Of a stretch of 60,485 bases of DNA, positions 52,662 through 60,485 are shown in pieces. The translations under genes were made by a program, and so were the position numbers. The notes beneath the pieces are model-generated. The model ran no database searches, was not told where the DNA came from, and worked only from the letters and a program-made list of their open reading frames with translations. Within the stretch, counting starts at the first letter, position 1. Every line of letters begins with the position of its first letter. Source of the DNA: Chloroflexota bacterium (GTDB lineage: Bacteria; Chloroflexota; Anaerolineae; Anaerolineales; Villigracilaceae); assembly GCA_016234555.1 (NCBI GenBank), contig JACRBJ010000029.1, positions 1 to 60,485 on the forward strand. The letters are read 5' to 3'.

Positions 52662-52700
52662 AGCTGACAGTCACCCGCTACGCGGAGGTGACTGTCAGCT
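52662..52700. repeat. Perfect hairpin between yqeY and the PgpH-like gene
   Basis: AGCTGACAGTCACC (52662-52675) pairs with GGTGACTGTCAGCT (52687-52700) over 14 bp; the loop has an inner CCGC/GCGG. No T-run follows. It occupies the full gap between the two genes and overlaps a possible GTG start. Confidence 0.8.
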
Positions 52701-52706
52701 AAAAGT

Positions 52707-53153
52707 TTACTTCGTGAGCATTTCCTTGACCGTGGAGCTGATCATGTCATTCGGAGCGCGTCCCGCCACCTTGGGCATGACGACCTTCATCACCTTGCCC
52801 ATGTCGCCGGGGGCGGAGGCTCCCACCTCGGCGATGGCGGCTTGCACCAGCGCGCGCAATTCCTCGGCGGGCATGGCTTTGGGAAGGAAGACCTCCAGCA
52901 CCTTGACCTCCGCTTCGTTGTCGGCGATCAGGTCGGGACGGTTGGCTTTCTTCGCCTCCTCGATGGCTTCGCGACGGTTCTTGATCTCCTTTTGGATAAG
53001 CGCCGTCACAGCCAGGTCGTCGAGCGCCGTGCGCTTGTCCACCTCGACCTGCTTGATCGCAGCAAGCACCATGCTGACGGTGAGTTTGCGAACTTTATCG
53101 CCACTCTTCATGGCATCTTTCATTGATTCTGTTAGTTGAGTTTTTATATCCAT
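52707..53153 (-). CDS. yqeY: GatB/YqeY domain-containing protein
   Basis: This 148-residue protein of the YqeY family resembles the C-terminal tRNA-binding domain of GatB. It has the pattern SMKDAMKSGDKVRKLTVSMV, IQKEIKNRREAIE and EVFLPKAMPAEEL, then GDMGKVMKVVMPKVAGRAP. The role is linked to tRNA amidation or stability, not proved. TATAAT on the minus strand (53160-53165) ends 6 bp before the ATG and there is no Shine-Dalgarno sequence, so the message is likely leaderless. It is upstream of the pgpH-ybeY operon. Confidence 0.9.
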   Translation of the reverse strand: MDIKTQLTESMKDAMKSGDKVRKLTVSMVLAAIKQVEVDKRTALDDLAVTALIQKEIKNRREAIEEAKKANRPDLIADNEAEVKVLEVFLPKAMPAEELRALVQAAIAEVGASAPGDMGKVMKVVMPKVAGRAPNDMISSTVKEMLTK

Positions 53154-53159
53154 AAGTTG

Positions 53160-53165
53160 ATTATA
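53160..53165 (-). promoter_or_regulatory. -10 box of yqeY (leaderless)
   Basis: TATAAT lies 6 bp upstream of ATG (53151-53153); there is no ribosome-binding site. Confidence 0.55.
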
Positions 53166-53189
53166 CCTTTTATCCTTGACGTGACTCGG

Positions 53190-53813
53190 TTACAAATCGG
53201 TGAACTTGGCGAACATCTCCGGCGTGAGGATTTTCTCCAGCAGTTCGAACTCGTAAATCGTCCGCTTGACGGCGGCAGCGCGGGCGTAGGCGAACTTCTC
53301 TCCCTGTGCGGGCGAGTCCAGGTTCATCTTTCCGTGGGAGGTGTCTGGCAAAAGGGCAAGCGCAAAAGTGCGCAGGAAGGGGATGAAGTACAGCGCGTCC
53401 AACGGGAAGTGGATTTTTCCAGAGTGAAGGCTTGGGCTTTGAATCAAGCTCTTTTGGACAGGATCAATTTCGGGCGGGGCTGGTTGCGCTCCCTCGAACT
53501 GATCCAGCCAGAGAGCGACGTAGTTCGTGTGCGAGTAAAAATCCTGGGCGGTGTGAGTCAGCCTGCCAAAAGCGATCCACGCGGAAAGCGCTCCAGGCGA
53601 AAGCAGCGAGGCGATCACGTATCCGCGCTGTTCGACGATGTAGCGGTTGCCCGCTTCGATGGCGTTGTTGTCGAAGTGAATCTCGTCGTGACCGATCTGG
53701 TTGCGGAGGGAGTCCTGTTTGCGGTTGGCGGCGAGGATGACCTCCAGCGCGCGCGGGCTGAAACGCGAGCCGAGGGCTTCCATGGTCATTTCATCGTGGA
53801 CGGGAATAAGCAT
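53190..53813 (-). CDS. HetC / zinc-dependent phospholipase C-like helical protein
   Basis: This is a 207-residue alpha-helical protein. The segment GRLTHTAQDFYSHTNYVALWLD near residues 93-114 carries H-x3-D-x3-H, the zinc-binding spacing of the phospholipase C/P1 nuclease fold and of HET-C proteins; HDEIHFD earlier gives further ligands. No signal peptide is visible, which is unusual for secreted PLC. I chose the ATG at 53811-53813 (MLIPVHDEMTM): TATAAT (53820-53825, minus) lies inside the longer frame that begins at 53828 and ends 6 bp upstream. It is divergent from the cobalamin adenosyltransferase. Confidence 0.6.
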   Translation of the reverse strand: MLIPVHDEMTMEALGSRFSPRALEVILAANRKQDSLRNQIGHDEIHFDNNAIEAGNRYIVEQRGYVIASLLSPGALSAWIAFGRLTHTAQDFYSHTNYVALWLDQFEGAQPAPPEIDPVQKSLIQSPSLHSGKIHFPLDALYFIPFLRTFALALLPDTSHGKMNLDSPAQGEKFAYARAAAVKRTIYEFELLEKILTPEMFAKFTDL

Positions 53814-53819
53814 GACGAA

Positions 53820-53847
53820 ATTATACATGAAGCCTTAATGCTATAAT
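53820..53847. promoter_or_regulatory. Back-to-back leaderless promoters
   Basis: TATAAT on the minus strand (53820-53825) serves the PLC-like gene, and TATAAT on the plus strand (53842-53847) serves the adenosyltransferase gene. The gaps to their ATGs are 6 and 7 bp. Only 16 bp separate the two boxes, so their -35 regions must overlap each other's -10. Confidence 0.55.
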
Positions 53848-53854
53848 CCCGTCC

Positions 53855-54397
53855 ATGACTTTTTACACGGCAAAAGGCGACGACGGCACGACGGGCTTGC
53901 TCGGCGAGGGACGGGTGCCGAAATATCACATTCGTATGGAGGCGGTGGGCGCGCTGGACGAGGCGTCTGCCGCGTTGGGTTTGGCGCGCGCGCAATGCAG
54001 CGCCCCGCAGACATCTCCCATTTTGGTCGAAGTACAGCGCGACCTTTACAAGTTGATGGCGGAGGTCGCCGCCACGCCTGAGAACGCAAAACGTTTTCAT
54101 TTCATTGATGAAGCACGGGTGAAGTGGCTCGAACAGCAGACCGATGGCTTGAGCGCCATCGTCGAGATGCCGAAGGAATTTATCCTGCCAGGGGATACAC
54201 TTGGCGGAGCGGCTCTTTCGCTGGCGCGGGCAATCGTCCGCAGGGCGGAGCGGCGGGTGGTCAGCCTCTTCGACGAGGAGGAAGTGGTCAACGCGGATTT
54301 ACAGCGCTACCTCAACCGTCTCTCGTCCCTGTGTTTCGTGCTGGAACTGCTCGAAAATCAACACGCGGGAAAGAAAACCACGCTCGCAAAATCATAG
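53855..54397 (+). CDS. PduO-type cob(I)alamin adenosyltransferase
   Basis: This 180-residue enzyme forms adenosylcobalamin from cob(I)alamin and ATP. The N-terminal ATP motif is TAKGDDGTTGLLG (residues 5-17), then VPKYHIRMEAVGALDEASAALG. The FILPGD and RAIVRRAERRVVSL motifs and YLNRLSSLCFVLE complete the family pattern. It probably serves B12-dependent enzymes such as methylmalonyl-CoA mutase or ribonucleotide reductase; the window itself uses cobalamin in QueG. The ATG lies 7 bp after TATAAT, with no ribosome-binding site. Confidence 0.9.
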   Translation: MTFYTAKGDDGTTGLLGEGRVPKYHIRMEAVGALDEASAALGLARAQCSAPQTSPILVEVQRDLYKLMAEVAATPENAKRFHFIDEARVKWLEQQTDGLSAIVEMPKEFILPGDTLGGAALSLARAIVRRAERRVVSLFDEEEVVNADLQRYLNRLSSLCFVLELLENQHAGKKTTLAKS

Positions 54398-54442
54398 CCA
54401 AAGTCAGGCGCGAAGCGTTTGGACTCCGAAAAAAGGTAAAAC

Positions 54443-55150
54443 ATGACAGGCACATTCATCAACGTTGCCGCCATTCTGATTGGCGGGACCATCGGGTTAT
54501 TGTTCGGTTCGCGCATTCCTGAAAAGTTCAAAAACACGGTCATCGCGGGCATGGGGATTTTCACTGGAGCCATGGGCATGGGGATGTTCCTCGAAAGCGA
54601 GAACCAGTTAATCGTCCTCGGCGCGCTGTTGATCGGCGCATTGATCGGGGAATGGATCGGAATCGAGGACTGGCTGCAAAAGTTGGGACAGACCCTCGAA
54701 AAACGATTCTCCAGCGAATCCGAGTCGGGAGCCAACTCCAAATTCGTGCGCGGATTTATGGTCTCGTCGCTTCTCTATTGCATCGGACCCATCGCCATTC
54801 TCGGCTCGATCCAGGACGGCTTGACGGGCGATTACAACCTGCTGGCTGTGAAATCCACCCTGGATGGTTTCGCGTCCATAGCTTTTGCGTCCACACTGGG
54901 AGTTGGGGTGCTATTCTCCGCGCTCCCCATCCTCGTCTATCAGGGCGGAGTCAGCCTGCTGGCAAATCAACTCAGCGCCATCATCACCGACCCAATGATG
55001 GCGGAAATGACCGCCACGGGCGGAATCCTGCTCATCGGGGTTGGCATCAGCAATCTGCTGGACATCAAAAGAATCCGCGTGGGGAATTTCCTGCCCGCGC
55101 TGGCAGTCGCTCCGCTGATCGTGTGGGTGTTGAGCCTTTTCGGTCAATAA
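54443..55150 (+). CDS. DUF554 membrane protein
   Basis: This 235-residue protein has about 7 transmembrane helices. The DUF554 (YdfK-like) pattern is present: start MTGTFINVAAILIGGTIG, then EWIGIEDWLQKLG and SSLLYCIGPIAILGSIQDGL, and a C-terminal GGILLIGVGISNLLDIKRIRVGNFLPAL. The function is unknown; transport is a guess from the topology. It starts 45 bp after the adenosyltransferase gene in the same direction and is probably co-transcribed. Confidence 0.85.
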   Translation: MTGTFINVAAILIGGTIGLLFGSRIPEKFKNTVIAGMGIFTGAMGMGMFLESENQLIVLGALLIGALIGEWIGIEDWLQKLGQTLEKRFSSESESGANSKFVRGFMVSSLLYCIGPIAILGSIQDGLTGDYNLLAVKSTLDGFASIAFASTLGVGVLFSALPILVYQGGVSLLANQLSAIITDPMMAEMTATGGILLIGVGISNLLDIKRIRVGNFLPALAVAPLIVWVLSLFGQ

Positions 55151-55239
55151 AAGCGAGCCTTATTCTCGAAGTGCCCCGTGTGAAGGATTTTGACCTCGTA
55201 AAACCACGATATCAACTTTTTCAATAAAACAGCCGATGA

Positions 55240-55245
55240 TATAAT
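55240..55245 (+). promoter_or_regulatory. -10 box of the GerMN-repeat gene
   Basis: TATAAT is followed by 9 bp and the ATG at 55255; there is no Shine-Dalgarno sequence. Confidence 0.5.
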
Positions 55246-55254
55246 CGTGTTTCA

Positions 55255-58200
55255 ATGTCAACGACTGCGCTGCTTATTGGAGGAATTGTAATAGCTCTGG
55301 GGATTATCGCCAGCTATTTTATTGCCATTCGCGCATTTCAAGAATCACGCCAGACCCCCAATTACATCCTGCGTCAACGAGGCATTGCCCGCGCCCGAAA
55401 AGCCCTATTCGCCATGGGCGTCTTTGTCGTGGGCGGGATTTTGTTCCTTCTTTCCCCCCAGATATCAAGATTCAACCTGCCATCATTTTCTCAATTCGTC
55501 CAGGCGCCACAGGCATCCCCTGAGTTCGCTCAAACATCCACGCCAGCAGCCTCACCGGAAATTTCCCCTACGAGTTTCCCCCAAACAGCCACGCTGGCGG
55601 TTGCTTCCACGCCATCAGAAACGCCGCTGCCATCCATCCCATTGTCATTGGAAACGCTATTCCAGGGTCAGGTTACACCGCGAGCCGACGCCGAAATAAA
55701 AGACATAAAATTCTCGACGCAAATCGCGAATGGCTCCCCGGCAATTTCCCAAACAAGTTTCAGCAACCCGATCACAAAAATGCAGGTCTCCTTTGGATAC
55801 GATGGGCTGGACAATGGCGCGCAATGGACCGCGCTTTGGTACCGCGATGGAACGCTGGAATATTATGAAACCAAAGTCTGGGATGGAAATAGCAACGGCG
55901 TCGCCAACTCTGTATGGGAACAGTCTTCAGAAAAATGGCAGCCAGGTGATTATGAAGTGCGGATATTTATCGGCAACCAATGGAAAGCTTCGGGAGGCTT
56001 TACTGTAACTGGCAGTCCGCGCGCGCTTCCAACCGCCACACTGACTGCCTCAAGTACTCCAAGCGAAACTCCCCTCCCGACTGCAACAAACACACCAAGC
56101 GAGACTCCTGTCCCGACTGCTTCAAATACTCCCAGCAAGACTCCTGTCCCAACTGCATCAAACACTCCCAGCAAGACGCCCCTCCCAGCCGCAACAAACA
56201 CGCCAAGCAAGACTCCCCTCCCGACGGCTTCAAGTACTCCAAGCAAAACTCCTGCCCCAACTGCATCAAACACTCCCAGCAAGACGCCCCTCCCAGCCGC
56301 AACAAACACACCAAGCAAGACTCCCGTCCCGACGGCTTCAAGCACTCCAAGCGAAACTCCCGCTCCGACCGCATCAAACACGCCAAGCAAGACTCCGGTC
56401 CCAACTGCTTCCGCGACTGCCACTCGTCGTTACACTCAAACGTCTACGCCTTCCCCCACGTTTACATTTACCCCATCCGCAACTTCGACCAAGGCTCCCA
56501 CGTTCACATCCACGTCAACAGCCACAAAAGCGCCCACTGTCACAAATTCATTCACCCCGTCTGCGACCTCTTCACCCACAGTCACGTCCACCCCGCTTTT
56601 TGTCAGGGTAAACATCGTATTCGTTGACAGGCAATTATTGAACAGCGGCGCGCCCGCGTCTGCATTCGAAAAAGTTGTTGTAAGGAATATTTCCTCCTCG
56701 ATCGACCCTGTCACAGCGGTAATCGATGAATACTTCAAGGGACCAGATACGGCTGAACAGGGTGCGGGGCTGGTGGCATACCGGGACGGTTTTGTCGGAT
56801 ACGAACATATCGAGCTGATAGAAAACGGCGTCCTGCATGTATTTTTGAAGGGCAAGTGTCAAGCGAATGGAACTTCCTATACCATCGCTCAATCACTGAC
56901 AGCGACCGTCAAACAATTTCCGTTTGTGAAATACGTAAAAATTTACGATGAACACCATAACACTCGTACCCCGTATGGGAAAGTTGACTCATATCCGGTT
57001 TGCCTTGACCCTACGCCTGTACCCGCCCCGGCAGCTACTCACACACCCACGATTTCGGTGTCGCCTAGTGCCACTACGGTTTTAGAGACACCCACTTCAC
57101 GTCCTCCGACCAACACTGCGACGTTCACGCCTTCAAAGACACCCACATTCACACCGTCCAACACGGCCACATTCACACCTTCAAAAACACCCACTTCACG
57201 TCCTCCGACCAACACTGCGACGTTCACGCCTTCAAAGACACCCACTTCACGCCCTCCGACCAACACTGCGACGTTCACGCCTTCAAAGATACCGACCTTC
57301 ACGCCGTCCGACACCGCGACGTTCACGCCTTCAAAGACACCCACGTTCACACCCTCGAAGACGCCGACCGCTACCGCGACGCCGTCCAATACAGCGACTT
57401 TCACGCCCACTTTCACTCCAACCAATACCTTCACCCCCACTCCCACCGCCACCCCGCTCTTCATCAAGGTCAACATTGTCTTCCCGGACAAGGAGCCCAT
57501 CATCGGCGGTGAGCCTCCCACAGAGAAAGCCGTCACCCGACAAATCCTCTCTTCCGCCAATCCCATCCATGCGGTCGTCGATGAGTACTTCAATGGTCCC
57601 TCCGCCGCTGAACAAGACGCCGGGGTAACCGCTGTCTGGAACGGCTTCGTCGGGTATAGCCGCATCGAACTCACCAATGGCGTCCTGCACATCTTCCTCA
57701 GGGGTCATTGCCAGCCCAACGGCACGGGCTATTCCATTGCCCAGCCTTTGTCTGCCACTCTCAAGCAGTTTCCGGAAGTCAAGTTCGTCAAGCTGTACGA
57801 CGAGTTCGGCGATACCCGCATCCCCAATGGCAGCGTGGACTCTGCTCCCGCCTGCCTGGATGTGATCTTCACCCCACCCCCAACCATTACGCCAACCTTC
57901 ACGTCCACCTTCACGCCGACCTATACCGCGACGTTCACTCCATCCAGGACACCGACCTTCACACCGTCCAACACGGCGACTTTCACGCCTTCCAAGACGC
58001 CGACTTTCACACCGTCCAAGACGCCCACCTTCACGCCATCCAATACCGCGACGTTCACTCCTTCAAAGACACATACTTTCACACCAACTAATACTGCGAC
58101 TTTCACGCCCTCGAAGACGCCCACCTTCACACCGTCCAACACTGCAACGTTCACGCCGTCCAAGACGCCTACTTTCACACCGTCCAATACCGCGACATTC

Positions 58201-60485
58201 ACCCCCACCTTCACGCCGTCTAACACGGCAACGTTCACCCCAACCTTCACCCCGACACCCACCGCCACCCCGCTCCTTATCAAGGTCAACATCGTTTTTC
58301 CGGACAAGGAGCCCGTCGTTGGTGGCGAGCCTCCCACCGAAAAAGCTGTCACCCGACAAATCCTCTCTTCCGCCAATCCCATCCATGCGGTTGTCGATGA
58401 ATACTTCAACGGTCCCTCCGCCGCCGAACAAAACGCCGGGGTAACCGCCATCTGGAATGGCTTTGTCGGGTACAGCCGCATCGACCTCACCAACGGCGTT
58501 CTGCGCATTTACCTCAAAGGTCAGTGCCAGCCCAACGGCACGGGCTATTCCATTGCACAGCCTTTATCTGCCACTCTCAAGCAGTTCCCTGAGGTGAAGT
58601 TTGTCAAGCTGTATGACGAGTTCGGTGATACGCGTTCCCCCTATGGCAATGTGGACTCCGCTCCCGTCTGTCTGGATGTGATCTTCACCCCAACCCCCAC
58701 CATCACTCCGACTTTCACGTCCACCTTCACGCCGACCAATACGGCGACGTTCACGCCTTCCAGAACACCGACTTTCACGCCGTCCAACACTGCGACGTTC
58801 ACGCCCTCAAAGACACCGACCGCTACCGCGACACCATCGAACACTGCGACGTTTACGCCTTCAAAGACGCCCACCTTCACGCCGTCCAATACCGCAACGT
58901 TCACTCCCTCAAAGACGCCAACCTTTACCCCGTCCAACACCGCGACGCTCACGCCCTCGAAGACGCCGACCTTTACTCCTTCCAATACCGCAACGTTGAC
59001 GCCTTCGAAGACGCCCACCGCTACCGCGACACCGTCCAACACTGCGACGTTCACTCCCTCCAAGACGCCCACGTTCACGCCGTCCAACACGGCGACTCTC
59101 ACGCCCTCGAAGACGCCGACCTTTACTCCGTCCAACACCGCGACGTTCACGCCTTCGAAGACACCGACCTTCACACCGTCCAACACCGCGACATTCACAC
59201 CCTCGAAGACGCCCACCTTCACGCCATCCAATACCGCAACGTTCACGCCCTCAAAGACGCCGACCTTTACGCCATCCAACACCGCGACGTTCACTCCCTC
59301 GAAGACGCCGACCTTTACTCCGTCCAACACCGCGACATTCACACCTTCGAAGACACCAACCTTCACGCCGTCCAACACCGCGACGTTCACGCACACTTTC
59401 ACTCCAACCAATACCTTCACGCCGACACCCACCGCCACCCCGCTCCTCGTCAAGGTCAACATCGTCTTCCCAGACAAGGAACCCGTCATCGGCGGTGAGC
59501 CTCCCACAGAGAAAACCGTCACTCGACAAATCCTCTCTTCCGCCAATCCCATTCATGCGGTTGTCGATGAGTACTTCAACGGTCCCTCCGCCGCCGAACA
59601 AAATGCCGGGGTGACCGCCATCTGGAACGGTTTTGTCGGGTATAGCCGCATCGAGCTCACCAATGGCGTCCTGCGCATCTTCCTCAAGGGTCAGTGCCAG
59701 CCCAACGGCACGGGCTATTCCATTGCCCAGCCTTTGTCCGCCACGCTCAAGCAGTTCCCGGAAGTCAAGTTCGTCAAGCTGTATGACGAGTTCGGCGATA
59801 CGCGTTCCCCCTACGGCAATGTGGACTCCGCCCCCGTCTGTCTGGATGTGATCTTCACCCCGACACCCACCATCACTCCGACTTTCACGTCCACCTTCAC
59901 ACCGACCAACACTGCGACGTTCACGCCCTCGAAGACGCCTACCTTTACACCGTCCAACACGGCGACGTTCACACCTTCGAAGACACCGACCTTCACGCCA
60001 TCTAACACCGCGACGTTCACACCTTCAAAGACACCCACCTTCACCCCGTCCAACACGGCGACGTTCACACCTTCAAAGACACCCACCTTCACCCCGTCCA
60101 ACACGGCGACGTTCACACCTTCAAAGACGCCTACCTTCACGCCATCCAATACCGCGACGTTTACTCCCTCGAAAACACCGACCTTCACACCATCCAATAC
60201 CGCGACGTTCACGCCTTCAAAGACGCCGACTTTCACACCATCGAACACTGCGACGTTTACGCCTTCAAAGACGCCCACCTTCACGCCGTCCAATACCGCA
60301 ACGTTCACGCCCTCAAAGTCGCCGACCTTTACTCCGTCCAACACCGCGACGTTCACGCCTTCAAAGACACCGACCTTTACTCCGTCCAACACTGCGACGT
60401 TCACTCCTTCTAAGACACCCACCTTCACTCCTTCGAACACCGCGACGTTCACTCCTTCGAAGACGCCGACCTTCACACCATCGAA
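55255..60485 (+). CDS. Giant membrane-anchored protein with four GerMN-like domains on T-P repeat linkers (3' end beyond window)
   Basis: I read one continuous open frame of at least 1743 codons from ATG 55255 to the last base, with no stop. Two TM helices near the N-terminus (about residues 5-27 and 46-68) are followed by a Ser/Thr-rich linker. Next comes an Ig-like domain (about 150-250; [34 protein letters not shown]). Then 12-residue TPSKTPxPTASN repeats lead to four GerMN-like domains (about 448-586, 735-872, 1007-1144 and 1397-1534), each with VKVNIVF-type strands, DEYFxGP and KQFPxVKxVK. They are separated by [16 protein letters not shown] repeats. GerMN domains occur in spore germination and surface lipoproteins, probably as binding modules. 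Domains 2-4 are nearly identical in DNA. A TATAAT box lies 9 bp before the ATG. Confidence 0.88.
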   Translation, partial: MSTTALLIGGIVIALGIIASYFIAIRAFQESRQTPNYILRQRGIARARKALFAMGVFVVGGILFLLSPQISRFNLPSFSQFVQAPQASPEFAQTSTPAASPEISPTSFPQTATLAVASTPSETPLPSIPLSLETLFQGQVTPRADAEIKDIKFSTQIANGSPAISQTSFSNPITKMQVSFGYDGLDNGAQWTALWYRDGTLEYYETKVWDGNSNGVANSVWEQSSEKWQPGDYEVRIFIGNQWKASGGFTVTGSPRALPTATLTASSTPSETPLPTATNTPSETPVPTASNTPSKTPVPTASNTPSKTPLPAATNTPSKTPLPTASSTPSKTPAPTASNTPSKTPLPAATNTPSKTPVPTASSTPSETPAPTASNTPSKTPVPTASATATRRYTQTSTPSPTFTFTPSATSTKAPTFTSTSTATKAPTVTNSFTPSATSSPTVTSTPLFVRVNIVFVDRQLLNSGAPASAFEKVVVRNISSSIDPVTAVIDEYFKGPDTAEQGAGLVAYRDGFVGYEHIELIENGVLHVFLKGKCQANGTSYTIAQSLTATVKQFPFVKYVKIYDEHHNTRTPYGKVDSYPVCLDPTPVPAPAATHTPTISVSPSATTVLETPTSRPPTNTATFTPSKTPTFTPSNTATFTPSKTPTSRPPTNTATFTPSKTPTSRPPTNTATFTPSKIPTFTPSDTATFTPSKTPTFTPSKTPTATATPSNTATFTPTFTPTNTFTPTPTATPLFIKVNIVFPDKEPIIGGEPPTEKAVTRQILSSANPIHAVVDEYFNGPSAAEQDAGVTAVWNGFVGYSRIELTNGVLHIFLRGHCQPNGTGYSIAQPLSATLKQFPEVKFVKLYDEFGDTRIPNGSVDSAPACLDVIFTPPPTITPTFTSTFTPTYTATFTPSRTPTFTPSNTATFTPSKTPTFTPSKTPTFTPSNTATFTPSKTHTFTPTNTATFTPSKTPTFTPSNTATFTPSKTPTFTPSNTATFTPTFTPSNTATFTPTFTPTPTATPLLIKVNIVFPDKEPVVGGEPPTEKAVTRQILSSANPIHAVVDEYFNGPSAAEQNAGVTAIWNGFVGYSRIDLTNGVLRIYLKGQCQPNGTGYSIAQPLSATLKQFPEVKFVKLYDEFGDTRSPYGNVDSAPVCLDVIFTPTPTITPTFTSTFTPTNTATFTPSRTPTFTPSNTATFTPSKTPTATATPSNTATFTPSKTPTFTPSNTATFTPSKTPTFTPSNTATLTPSKTPTFTPSNTATLTPSKTPTATATPSNTATFTPSKTPTFTPSNTATLTPSKTPTFTPSNTATFTPSKTPTFTPSNTATFTPSKTPTFTPSNTATFTPSKTPTFTPSNTATFTPSKTPTFTPSNTATFTPSKTPTFTPSNTATFTHTFTPTNTFTPTPTATPLLVKVNIVFPDKEPVIGGEPPTEKTVTRQILSSANPIHAVVDEYFNGPSAAEQNAGVTAIWNGFVGYSRIELTNGVLRIFLKGQCQPNGTGYSIAQPLSATLKQFPEVKFVKLYDEFGDTRSPYGNVDSAPVCLDVIFTPTPTITPTFTSTFTPTNTATFTPSKTPTFTPSNTATFTPSKTPTFTPSNTATFTPSKTPTFTPSNTATFTPSKTPTFTPSNTATFTPSKTPTFTPSNTATFTPSKTPTFTPSNTATFTPSKTPTFTPSNTATFTPSKTPTFTPSNTATFTPSKSPTFTPSNTATFTPSKTPTFTPSNTATFTPSKTPTFTPSNTATFTPSKTPTFTPS
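56035..56440 (+). repeat. 36-bp coding repeat array (TPSKTPxPTASN)
   Basis: The period is 36 bp (12 residues), about 10-11 copies, with synonymous and Lys/Glu variation. It forms the first stalk of the GerMN protein. Confidence 0.8.
57040..57450 (+). repeat. 24/48-bp coding repeat array 2 ([16 protein letters not shown])
   Basis: Alternating FTPSKTPT and FTPSNTAT octapeptides are mixed with SRPPTNTA variants. It links GerMN domains 1 and 2. Confidence 0.8.
57880..58262 (+). repeat. 24/48-bp coding repeat array 3
   Basis: The same octapeptide pair as in array 2 links GerMN domains 2 and 3. Confidence 0.8.
58690..59440 (+). repeat. 24/48-bp coding repeat array 4
   Basis: The longest complete linker, about 15 copies of the 48-bp unit, joins GerMN domains 3 and 4. 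Confidence 0.8.
59860..60485 (+). repeat. 24/48-bp coding repeat array 5 (continues past the window)
   Basis: About 13 copies of the 48-bp unit are seen and the frame is still open at the end. More GerMN domains may follow. Confidence 0.8.

Noticed and set aside
50605..53139. 844-codon plus-strand reading frame antisense to PgpH and YqeY
   Set aside because: It is a composition-driven shadow: the minus-strand frames have complete family motifs (HDIGK, YqeY), whereas the plus-strand translation is Gln/Arg/His-rich with no domain.
55322..56627. Plus-strand frames at 55322 and 55980 in the GerMN region
   Set aside because: They are other-frame readings of the same gene (55255 onward), which alone has TM helices, an Ig-like domain and GerMN.
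57039..60476. Three minus-strand frames rich in Gly-Val ([14 protein letters not shown]) within the repeat region
   Set aside because: They are the antisense of the T-P-S/N repeats. The plus-strand frame runs through all four GerMN-like domains without a stop and has normal protein domains.
56035..60485. Possible CRISPR array in the repetitive right end
   Set aside because: The period is 24, 36 or 48 bp without spacers, and the repeats are in a continuous coding frame.

Overview
The window looks like a chromosomal contig of a Chloroflexota bacterium, most likely class Anaerolineae. The support is inferential and rests on gene style. There are multiple lipoproteins built from a Thr/Pro-rich stalk plus an NBR1-type Ig-like domain, and a very large membrane-anchored protein alternating GerMN-like domains with T-P-S/N repeats. 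BNR-propeller/Fn3 secreted proteins and an FAAL-ACP pair fit the same picture. Most of the window is GC-rich; the first 2.6 kb is visibly more AT-rich. LAYOUT. 1-2703: the end of an integrated element. It holds a transposase remnant, an AbiEi/AbiEii type IV toxin-antitoxin pair and a tyrosine recombinase pointing away from a CAU-anticodon tRNA whose 3' half carries two unusual bases. 2930-6017: hemerythrin, a small lipid kinase, a lipoprotein and a membrane protein. 6051-10989: a leftward surface-polysaccharide block (GT4 glycosyltransferase, flippase, UDP-glucuronate-type epimerase, nucleotide-sugar dehydrogenase). 11023-13398: udg-rimI-tsaB-tsaE, a t6A/ribosome-modification block with DNA repair. 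13466-18089: methyltransferase, GAF-GGDEF cyclase, YegS-like lipid kinase, XPB-N-like protein. 18222-23208: five consecutive paralogous NBR1-Ig lipoproteins, followed by queG and rdgB. 24843-26591: orphan GAF histidine kinase. 26649-34722: second leftward polysaccharide block (two sulfotransferases, O-antigen-ligase-like, Wzz-like, GT2, two polytopic GT-C-like proteins), interrupted by a GxxExxY gene between inverted short repeats. 34987-37075: MerR regulator, TrmO-like and YiiX-like proteins. 37131-41255: a 1374-residue secreted BNR/Fn3 protein. 41504-43507: FAAL and ACP. 43619-48069: Nudix, heparinase-like, CorA, SMP-30. 48056-53813: leftward peptidases, DgkA, YbeY, PgpH, YqeY and a HetC/PLC-like protein. 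53855-55150: cobalamin adenosyltransferase and DUF554. 55255-60485: the open-ended GerMN giant. TWO WINDOW-WIDE PATTERNS stand out. First, about eleven genes have a TATAAT/TATACT box ending only 6-9 bp before the start codon and no Shine-Dalgarno sequence, which suggests routine leaderless transcription alongside normally led genes. Second, short degenerate tandem words with a strict period of 7, 8 or 10 bp recur at gene borders and also inside reading frames, where they encode extra low-complexity peptides. No intergenic gap exceeds about 300 bp. Many long reading frames antisense to GC-rich genes and to the T-P repeats were discarded as shadows.
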